Shown piece by piece: positions 8,803 to 17,767 of a stretch of DNA of 64,000 bases. The DNA lies in the NCBI GenBank assembly GCA_963576475.1, contig OY754971.1, forward strand, positions 1,642,501 to 1,706,500, in the 5' to 3' direction. The notes below the pieces were generated by a model. It saw only the letters and a list, made by a program, of their open reading frames with translations. It did no database searches and was not told the DNA's origin. This stretch comes from Molanna angustata (lineage: Eukaryota > Arthropoda > Insecta > Trichoptera > Molannidae). The stretch's first letter is position 1. Each line of letters begins with the position of its first letter. A program made the position numbers and the translations under genes.

Positions 8803-11783
8803 ATGATGACCTGTTATGGGATATTGATAGAAGTTTTAATGTAAAGGAGATCAAATGTAATACGATCAACGATTGTAATCATGAATTTAAATTAGAAAGT
8901 AACACGAATGGCGCACTCATAGTTTTACAACAGAATATAAGAAGTATGAGAAGGAATTTTGATCAATTTTTGGTACATTTAAACTTTCTGCTCGTTAAAC
9001 CTGATGTTATAATATTGACTGAGGCTCACTTACGAAACGATAACTGTACATATAATATACCGAATTACCACTATTATTGCACAGAACATATAATAAACAA
9101 ATGCAGTGGTGTAGTAGTATTTGTGACAAACAAATTTTCAGTTAATACTTTGGAATTGACTAATGTAAATGGAACGAATTGTCTGCTTATACAATTTGAT
9201 ATAGGTCAAAATAACTTCAATATATATGCCATATACCGGACACATGAATCAAACACATCAATTTTCTGTGAAAACCTTCATGATATTTTGTCGCAAAATA
9301 AATGTAAAAATGTCTTAGTGGCGGGAGATATTAATATTAACGTATCTCAAAACAATAAACATAGGGAAAGAGATGAATATATTGATACTCTTAGTTCTCT
9401 AAATTATAAACTTTGTACCACATTATATACGAGGGAGGTGGAAGGACAGACTTCCTCTTGTTTAGACCATTTCTGGACTAACACCTCTCTCAGTAAACTT
9501 TCTAACGTAAAAACATTAATATGGGAAAATAGTATTACTGACCACCACGCTACTATATATATACAAAGCCACTGTTCAAAAAATACTAACGACAGAAACA
9601 ATATGCCAGTCATCAAGAAACGTATAGATTTTAATGTACTCAGGTCCACTCTTGCAAATGAAACCTGGAATACAGTCTATAACTCATGGAACGCCGACGA
9701 ATGTGCACGAAATTTTCATGAAACACTCGACTCACACATCTCCCAAGCAAATTGTTTGGAGGGGGTAACTTCTAAGAAGTCCAAATATAGAATCATTAAA
9801 CCTTGGATTACATCCGGCATGATTGTCTCGATAAGACACAAAGAAAAATTATATAAACTTATGAAAAGATTCCCTTATGAGCATAGACTTAAACATAAAT
9901 TTAATGGATATAAAAATTCTCTTACGGTACTAATAAAAAAATCAAAAAATTTGTATTACTCAAAAAAAATAACTCAATACAATAGTATGAATAACCCCAA
10001 AAAGGTATGGTGTACTATAAATGAATTTATAAATAAAAAACGTAGACGACTTGATATCCACGAAATTCTACAAAATGACATAATAAGGAACGCCCAGGAG
10101 TCTCCTGTGGAAGTTGCTAATATTTTTAACAATTATTTTGCGAAAGTAGGAGAGAAATTGGCGAATACAATCAGCTCACAACAGGGGAGTGTAACCAGTG
10201 AAAATCAATTATTAGTAGAAACTAAACTTAGTAACTTTCAATGTATAAATGAGGAAGCAATAGTCAAAATCATTGGTGGTATGAAGGGTGGATCCTCTCC
10301 TGGTTTTGATTGTGTTACAGTGGAAATTCTCAAACAAAACTTAGAAAGTATAAAGTCACCATTAACCCATATAATCAACGTTAGCTTAAATAATGGTGTC
10401 TTTCCGGATATTTACAAAAATACTCATGTAGTTCCAATATTTAAATCAGGTGATCCAAGACAAGTAGGTAACTACAGACCCATCTCCCTGACCTCTAACA
10501 TTGCAAAAATATATGAGAAAGTTGTTAAGATACAATTGACAAGTTTTCTAAATTCAAACAATATAATCCATAGTGGGCAATTTGGCTTTAGAGAGCATAT
10601 GGGCACAGAAGACGCTCTGGCTAGAGTGTCTTCTGATATTTATAAAATATTGGACTCGGGTAAGAAATGTCTGGGTATATTTGTGGATTTACGTAAGGCA
10701 TTTGACAGTCTGAGCCACGCTAAGTTAGTAGAAAAAATTAAAGTCGTTGGGATACACGGAGCAGCGAAAAAATGGATCGAAAGCTATCTCCTGAATAGAC
10801 GTCAGCGTGTAAAGATAGGGAACCACCTCAGCAACTGTGAAACCCCCACTTACGGAGTACCTCAGGGTACGGTTCTGGGACCAATACTTTTTATCCTATA
10901 CGTAAACCAATTATTTGAGATTGGTCTTAAATCAGAGATACTTGCGTACGCTGATGACACCGTCCTACTTGTGGAAGGCAACTCCTGGTCTCAAGTGTCT
11001 GAAATAGCTAGCTCGGATATTTCTCTGTTAAAAAAGTGGTTTGATTATAATTTACTATCCCTTAATGTGGACAAGACCGTCTTTGTCCCATTTGCCCATC
11101 AATATAAATCAATACCATCAGATATTAAAATAATTATACATAGCGACCAATGTTCGATCTGCTCAGCTGGTTCGTCTGACTTGTGTGGCGACTGTAGGAT
11201 CCTCTCTAGAGCTGATCAAGTAAAATACCTGGGAGTGATTGTGGATTGTCTTGTTAAGTGGAGGGAACACGTAAGCTGTGTCACTGACCGTGTCAGAAAA
11301 ATGTACTATATTTTCTATAATCTTCGTGACATATTAGATAAAAAAACAATAACTTCTGTTTACTACGCGTTGGTGCACTCAATCCTACGTTACGGAATTG
11401 TAGCATGGGGAGGAGCTTATGTAACCACCTTAAACCAATTGTATGTGGTCCAGAGGAGCATCTTGAAGATAATCCTCAGTAGACCACGCGACTATAGCAC
11501 TAACCTGTTGTACAATGAATTGCCTGTTCCTCCGGTGCAGAGTATATACAGGAAGGTTGCTGTCTGTCAGATGGTCAAAGAACTAATTGCTAATATAGAT
11601 AACGAACGATATATAACTCCAAGGCTACAAATCGAGGGTTGCTTAAGACTCCCGATGAGACGTACAAAGTTGGGTCAGAGCCACTATTCATTCCTAGGCG
11701 TAAAATGGTACAATGAGCTAGAAAGGAAACAAAAATTGAAACCTTCTGACTCACTGTTAGCTTTCAAGAAAAGGTTTAGATAG
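8796..11783 (+). CDS. LINE-A ORF2: endonuclease-reverse transcriptase
   Basis: 995 codons, intact. Residues about 45-260 form an APE-type endonuclease (LQQNIRSMR, ILTEAHL, GDININ, LDHFW, SITDHHA). The RT follows at about 500-740: NYRPISL, FGFREHMGTEDA, FVDLRKAFDS (near 628), GVPQGTVLGP (near 687) and catalytic YADD (near 717). The thumb region has a Cys-rich insert CSICSAGSSDLCGDC (near 785) before YLGVIVD. The protein nicks target DNA and copies the RNA by target-primed reverse transcription. The start ATG overlaps the upstream stop as ATGTTAG, which suggests translation coupled to the upstream frame. The upstream codons in this frame contain TAA at 8763, so 8796 is the first possible start. 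Confidence 0.92.
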   Translation: MLDDDLLWDIDRSFNVKEIKCNTINDCNHEFKLESNTNGALIVLQQNIRSMRRNFDQFLVHLNFLLVKPDVIILTEAHLRNDNCTYNIPNYHYYCTEHIINKCSGVVVFVTNKFSVNTLELTNVNGTNCLLIQFDIGQNNFNIYAIYRTHESNTSIFCENLHDILSQNKCKNVLVAGDININVSQNNKHRERDEYIDTLSSLNYKLCTTLYTREVEGQTSSCLDHFWTNTSLSKLSNVKTLIWENSITDHHATIYIQSHCSKNTNDRNNMPVIKKRIDFNVLRSTLANETWNTVYNSWNADECARNFHETLDSHISQANCLEGVTSKKSKYRIIKPWITSGMIVSIRHKEKLYKLMKRFPYEHRLKHKFNGYKNSLTVLIKKSKNLYYSKKITQYNSMNNPKKVWCTINEFINKKRRRLDIHEILQNDIIRNAQESPVEVANIFNNYFAKVGEKLANTISSQQGSVTSENQLLVETKLSNFQCINEEAIVKIIGGMKGGSSPGFDCVTVEILKQNLESIKSPLTHIINVSLNNGVFPDIYKNTHVVPIFKSGDPRQVGNYRPISLTSNIAKIYEKVVKIQLTSFLNSNNIIHSGQFGFREHMGTEDALARVSSDIYKILDSGKKCLGIFVDLRKAFDSLSHAKLVEKIKVVGIHGAAKKWIESYLLNRRQRVKIGNHLSNCETPTYGVPQGTVLGPILFILYVNQLFEIGLKSEILAYADDTVLLVEGNSWSQVSEIASSDISLLKKWFDYNLLSLNVDKTVFVPFAHQYKSIPSDIKIIIHSDQCSICSAGSSDLCGDCRILSRADQVKYLGVIVDCLVKWREHVSCVTDRVRKMYYIFYNLRDILDKKTITSVYYALVHSILRYGIVAWGGAYVTTLNQLYVVQRSILKIILSRPRDYSTNLLYNELPVPPVQSIYRKVAVCQMVKELIANIDNERYITPRLQIEGCLRLPMRRTKLGQSHYSFLGVKWYNELERKQKLKPSDSLLAFKKRFR

Positions 11784-11834
11784 CTTTTCGTCTCATTGTG
11801 CCATATTAAATATTCTTGAATGATGTCCACTATA

Positions 11835-14800
11835 TGTGCATACCTATTGTTAATATGAATAAGGAACGAAACGTTATGTATGCATGACGGCGGTAGCGGG
11901 GTGTAGGGCTCTAAGCAACGGCCCTTTGTACTGAGACAGACCAGAGTTAAATATGTGCATACCTATTGTTAATATGAATAAGGAACGAAACGTTATGTAT
12001 GCATGACGGCGGTAACGGGGCGTAGGGCTCTAAGCAACGCGCCTTTGTACTGAGACAGACCAGAGTTAAATATGTCCACTATATGTGCATACCTATTGTT
12101 AATATGAATAAGGAACGAAACGTTATGTATGCATGACGGCGGTAACGGGGCGTAGGGCTCTAAGCAACGCGCCTTTGTACTGAGACAGACCAGAGTTAAA
12201 TATGTGCATACCTATTGTTAATATGAATAAGGAACGAAACGTTATGTATGCATGACGGCGGTAACTGGGCGTAGGGCTCTAAGCAACGCGCCTTTGTACT
12301 GAGACAGACCAGAGTTAAATATGTCCACTATATGTGCATACCTATTGTTAATATAAATAAGGAACGAAACGTTATGTATGCATGACGACGGTAGCGGGGT
12401 GTAGGGCTCTAAGCAACGCGCCTTTGCACTGAGACAGACCAGAGTTAAATATGTGCATACCTATTGTTAATATGAATAAGGAACGAAACGTTATGTATGC
12501 ATGACGGCGGTAACGGGGCGTAGGGCTCTAAGCAACGCGCCTTTGTACTGAGACAGACCAGAGTTAAATATGTCCACTATATGTGCATACCTATTGTTAA
12601 TATAAATAAGGAACGAAAGGTTATGTATGCATGACGGCGGTAGCGGGGTGTAGGGCTCTAAGCAACGGCCCTTTGTACTGAGACAGACCAGAGTTAAATA
12701 TGTCCACTATATGTGCATACCTATTGTTAATATGAATAAGGAACGAAACGTTATGTATGCATGACGGCGGTAGCGGGGTGTAGGGCTCTAAGCAACGGCC
12801 CTTTGTACTGAGACAGACCAGAGTTAAATATGTGCATACCTATTGTTAATATGAATAAGGAACGAAACGTTATGTATGCATGACGGCGGTAACGGGGCGT
12901 AGGGCTCTAAGCAACGCGCCTTTGTACTGAGACAGACCAGAGTTAAATATGTCCACTATATGTGCATACCTATTGTTAATATGAATAAGGAACGAAACGT
13001 TATGTATGTATGACGGCGGTAACGGGGCGTAGGGCTCTAAGCAACGCGCCTTTGTACTGAGACAGACCAGAGTTAAATATGTGCATACCTATTGTTAATA
13101 TGAATAAGGAACGAAACGTTATGTATGCATGACGGCGGTAACTGGGCGTAGGGCTCTAAGCAACGCGCCTTTGTACTGAGACAGACCAGAGTAAAATATG
13201 TCCACTATATGTGCATACCTATTGTTAATATAAATAAGGAACGAAACGTTATGTATGCATGACGACGGTAGCGGGGTGTAGGGCTCTAAGCAACGCGCCT
13301 TTGCACTGAGACAGACCAGAGTTAAATATGTGCATACCTATTGTTAATATGAATAAGGAACGAAACGTTATGTATGCATGACGGCGGTAGCGGGGTGTAG
13401 GGCTCTAAGCAACGGCCCTTTGTACTGAGACAGACCAGAGTTAAATATATGCATACCTATTGTTAATATGAATAAGGAACGAAACGTTATGTATGCATGA
13501 CGGCGGTAACGGGGCGTAGGGCTCTAAGCAACGCGCCTTTGTACTGAGACAGACCAGAGTTAAATATGTCCACTATATGTGCATACCTATTGTTAATATG
13601 AATAAGGAACGAAACGTTATGTATGCATGACGGCGGTAACGGGGCGTAGGGCTCTAAGCAACGCGCCTTTGTACTGAGACAGACCAGAGTTAAATATGTG
13701 CATACCTATTGTTAATATGAATAAGGAACGAAACGTTATGTATGCATGACGGCGGTAACGGGGCGTAGGGCTCTAAGCAACGCGCCTTTGTACTGAGACA
13801 GACCAGAGTTAAATATGTCCACTATATGTGCATACCTATTGTTAATATGAATAAGGAACGAAACGTTATGTATGCATGACGGCGGTAACGGGGCGTAGGG
13901 CTCTAAGCAACGCGCCTTTGTACTGAGACAGACCAGAGTTAAATATGTGCATACCTATTGTTAATATGAATAAGGAACGAAACGTTATGTATGCATGACG
14001 GCGGTAACGGGGCGTAGGGCTCTAAGCAACGCGCCTTTGTACTGAGACAGACCAGAGTTAAATATGTCCACTATATGTGCATACCTATTGTTAATATAAA
14101 TAAGGAACGAAACGTTATGTATGCATGACGGCGGTAGCGGGGTGTAGGGCTCTAAGCAACGCGCCTTTGCACTGAGACAGACCAGAGTTAAATATGTGCA
14201 TACCTATTGTTAATATGAATAAGGAACGAAACGTTATGTATGCATGACGGCGGTAACGGGGCGTAGGGCTCTAAGCAACGCGCCTTTGTACTGAGACAGA
14301 CCAGAGTTAAATATGTCCACTATATGTGCATACCTATTGTTAATATAAATAAGGAACGAAACGTTATGTATGCATGACGACGGTAGCGGGGTGTAGGGCT
14401 CTAAGCAACGCGCCTTTGCACTGAGACAGACCAGAGTTAAATATGTGCATACCTATTGTTAATATGAATAAGGAACGAAACGTCATGTATGCATGACGGC
14501 GGTAACGGGGCGTAGGGCTCTAAGCAACGCGCCTTTGTACTGAGACAGACCAGAGTTAAATATGTCCACTATATGTGCATACCTATTGTTAATATGAATA
14601 AGGAACGAAACGTTATGTATGCATGACGGCGGTAACGGGGCGTAGGGCTCTAAGCAACGCGCCTTTGTACTGAGACAGACCAGAGTTAAATATGTGCATA
14701 CCTATTGTTAATATGAATAAGGAACGAAACGTTATGTACGCATGACGGCGGTAACGGGGCGTAGGGCTCTAAGCAACGCGCCTTTGTACTGAGACAGACC

Positions 14801-15829
14801 AGAGTTAAATATGTGCATACCTATTGTTAATATGAATAAGGAACGAAACGTTATGTATGCATGACGGCGGTAACGGGGCGTAGGGCTCTAAGCAACGCGC
14901 CTTTGTACTGAGACAGACCAGAGTTAAATATGTCCACTATATGTGCATACCTATTGTTAATATAAATAAGGAACGAAACGTTATGTATGCATGACGACGG
15001 TAGCGGGGTGTAGGGCTCTAAGCAACGCGCCTTTGCACTGAGACAGACCAGAGTTAAATATGTGCATACCTATTGTTAATATGAATAAGGAACGAAACGT
15101 TATGTATGCATGACGGCGGTAACGGGGCGTAGGGCTCTAAGCAACGCGCCTTTGTACTGAGACAGACCAGAGTTAAATATGTCCACTATATGTGCATACC
15201 TATTGTTAATATGAATAAGGAACGAAACGTTATGTATGCATGACGGCGGTAGCGGGGTGTAGGGCTCTAAGCAACGGCCCTTTGTACTGAGACAGACCAG
15301 AGTTAAATATGTCCACTATATGTGCATACCTATTGTTAATATAAATAAGGAACGAAACGTTATGTATGCATGACGGCGGTAGCGGGGTGTAGGGCTCTAA
15401 GCAACGGCCCTTTGTACTGAGACAGACCAGAGTTAAATATGTCCACTATATGTGCATACCTATTGTTAATATAAATAAGGAACGAAACGTTATGTATGCA
15501 TGACGGCGGTAGCGGGGTGTAGGGCTCTAAGCAACGGCCCTTTGTACTGAGACAGACCAGAGTTAAATATGTCCACTATATGTGCATACCTATTGTTAAT
15601 ATAAATAAGGAACGAAACGTTATGTATGCATGACGACGGTAGCGGGGTGTAGGGCTCTAAGCAACGCGCCTTTGCACTGAGACAGACCAGAGTTAAATAT
15701 GTGCATACCTATTGTTAATATGAATAAGGAACGAAACGTTATGTATGCATGACGGCGGTAACGGGGCGTAGGGCTCTAAGCAACGCGCCTTTGTACTGAG
15801 ACAGACCAGAGTTAAATATGTCCACTATA
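11835..15829. repeat. Satellite array, main block (32 units)
   Basis: Continuation of the 5937-6801 array after LINE-A. Counting GGAACGAAA words gives 32 units, short and long forms mostly alternating. Recognisable multi-unit patterns recur, for example a long TAACTGGGC unit followed by a short TAAATAAGG/GACGACGG/GCACTG unit. That indicates homogenisation by unequal exchange of blocks. It ends at 15829 (TCCACTATA), where LINE-B begins. No ORF crosses it. Confidence 0.95.
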
Positions 15830-16135
15830 GTTGTTTACGCGTCGGTGGTGTCAAAGTGTTGCGCCATATTTAAATCTTTATAACTCGGTTTATAACGCGA
15901 TACAGAAAGTTTTAAACATATCAATAGTGAATTAACATTATTATACATGCACTGCATGTTCGAATCTGTTTTGATTATCCGATTTAAGTTATTTTTTCTG
16001 AATCTAAATATTGAATCTTGTGACTGTGAACACCATTGTTGTATATCAAAGAAGGCAAGATTATTATTTTTTCTTGTATTATTTCAATATAAAGGCAGAG
16101 CATATATATTGGAAATATTGGCGAGTCATTCAAAG

Positions 16136-16207
16136 GTACCCACGGCTGAGTTGTCTAAGGGCCCGCCTACCGATCCAGAGATCGCAAGTTCGATCCCAAC
16201 CTCGGCC
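16136..16207 (+). promoter_or_regulatory. tRNA-like segment in LINE-B leader (Leu/Ser-like)
   Basis: GGCTGAGTTGTCTAAGG matches a box A of the Leu/Ser type and AAGTTCGATCCC matches box B, about 40 nt apart, ending in CTCGGCC. It could be an internal Pol III promoter or a SINE head lodged in the leader. No tRNA cloverleaf was folded. Confidence 0.45.
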
Positions 16208-16405
16208 AAAAATTGAATCAGTTATATTTTTTTATTTTTTTTATTTCCCAAATCATTATTATATAATATATATCCAGGATATTATATTAAATAAAAATAT
16301 ATACAATAAATCAAAAAACGGGGAAAAAAATAAACAAGTGAATAAATAAAATACTTTACCAAATCTGCTGTCAATCTAATATTACGCTACTTTGAAGACG
16401 TTCCT

Positions 16406-16500
16406 GTCACGGACTGTGGACTAGTGGATAAATCGCTCGGACTAATTAATTCGGTGAACTTGGAGCTGGCAAAAGGAGTTCGACCCCGCGGCTCGGAGGA
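16406..16500 (+). promoter_or_regulatory. Second tRNA-like segment in LINE-B leader
   Basis: TGGACTAGTGGATAAATCGC (box A-like) and GGAGTTCGACCCC (box B-like) lie about 60 nt apart. This is about 270 bp downstream of the first tRNA-like segment and about 110 bp before the ORF1 ATG. It is a different tRNA type from the first. Confidence 0.45.
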
Positions 16501-16611
16501 TAAATATATATTTTTTTTTCTCTGACCATTTTTAAAAATAAATCTCACCTACCTAATAAATATACAAATACCACCATCTCTTGGAATATAGGTGATTTAT
16601 TTAAATCAAAA

Positions 16612-17559
16612 ATGAATTCTTGTCAGATATGCAACGAGGTTATACACGTTGGTGATAGAATCACCTGTAACGCGTGTAGAGATGATTTACACTTCAACTG
16701 TGTGGGAATTGTTGAAAGCAATTTCATGAAAATGAGTAAAACAAATCGCACAAACTGGATGTGTATCAAATGTAAGACTGGTACAAAAAAATAATTAATG
16801 CAAGATACAAGCACTTTCGTGCCCCAGCCATCGCCAAGAGACCCGCTAACATCAGTATTATACGAAATAAAACTCATACGTGAAGAATTAGTTTCATTTA
16901 AAGAAATCAAAAAGGATATGACTGCCATGCGCTTAGAATTTGAATCTTTTAAAACAAGTATGTCTTTTTTTAATAAAAAATTTGATGAAATTGAAAGAAA
17001 AGTTAATATTTTTGACAATAAGATTAAAACCATCGAAACCTTGGAACTAGAAGTCATTAATATCAAAAAACAGCTCAATGAAAAAGAACAATGGGACAGA
17101 CTTAACAATATTGAAATTGTTGGATTACCAGAAAATAGATCTGAAGTCGTAGAAGACATTGTTACTAACATAGGGCATAAATTGAACGTGCAAATATCTA
17201 AACAAGACATCGATTACTGCTCTAGAATATCGTCACGAACAAAACCTATGGATAAACCAAAAAATATCATAGTGAAATTTCGCAATCGTCACACCAAAGA
17301 TGTATTACTATCAGCCATGCGTAAAAACAAAGGTTTACGGACGAGCGATATCGGAATCCAAGGAGAACCAAAATCTATATATCTTAATGAACATCTTACC
17401 GTGAATAACAAATACCTTTTTTACAAAACCAAAATTATATGCAAAGAGAAGGAATACCAATTCTGCTGGATAAAAAATTGTCGAATCTATATACGCAGGA
17501 ACGAGGTGTCACCGGTTACGATAATCAGTCAAGAAGAAGACCTACTCAAAATAAAATGA
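16612..17559 (+). pseudogene. LINE-B ORF1: PHD finger, coiled coil and FP-like RNA-binding domain, one in-frame stop
   Basis: Residues 1-57 form a PHD-type zinc finger (CQIC, CNAC, HFNC, CIKC). After TAA at 16792-16794 the same frame restarts with ATG at 16798. A coiled coil follows (residues about 85-165), then a C-terminal domain (RLNNIEIVGLPE, DIDYCSRISS, IIVKFRNRHTK, IYLNEHLT, CRIYIRRNEVSP) resembling the FP-protein C-terminal domain of many insect LINE ORF1s. Known: PHD-coiled-coil-FP is a typical ORF1 layout in CR1-like elements. The stop sits after an A-run (ACAAAAAAATAATTAATG) and separates PHD from the rest. It may be a simple nonsense mutation, or the second ATG may be used alone. 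Confidence 0.75.
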
Positions 17560-17767
17560 AAATTCTGCAATCGAACAACGTTACACTATCACCAAATCCA
17601 ATAGATATTTTAAAACACACCATCCCTTATACTTTCCTATCCTCTCCTCTACACTATCCCGTATATTGCCATTTACTGCGCTTCGTCGTACCCTTAACTA
17701 TTAACAATCAATTTAAAACAAAGAAATTTACAATATTTTACAAAGTTACTATCGTCTATGTTCTTCA

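Larger units (their letters stand above)
6802..11834 (+). mobile_element. LINE-A: full-length non-LTR retrotransposon in the satellite
   Basis: APE-type LINE of the jockey/CR1 superfamily (exact clade not assigned), with ORF1 (6826-7977), an in-frame extension (7978-8802) and ORF2 (8796-11783). Only 24 bp separate the left satellite from the ORF1 ATG. The 3' UTR is about 40-50 nt with no poly(A). The sequence TGTGCATACCTATTGT flanks it at 6786-6801 and 11835-11850, consistent with a 16-bp target duplication. The last 12 nt of the element (ATGTCCACTATA) equal the satellite sequence that lies upstream of this site in long units. Both main ORFs are uninterrupted, so the copy looks recent. Diverged relatives are at 26575-27738, 32882-37012 and 47800-52010. 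Confidence 0.85.

Noticed and set aside
5937..15829. Regular repeats resembling a CRISPR array
   Set aside because: Units are 118-129 bp, repeated over their full length with no variable spacers, in a eukaryotic context. It is a satellite.
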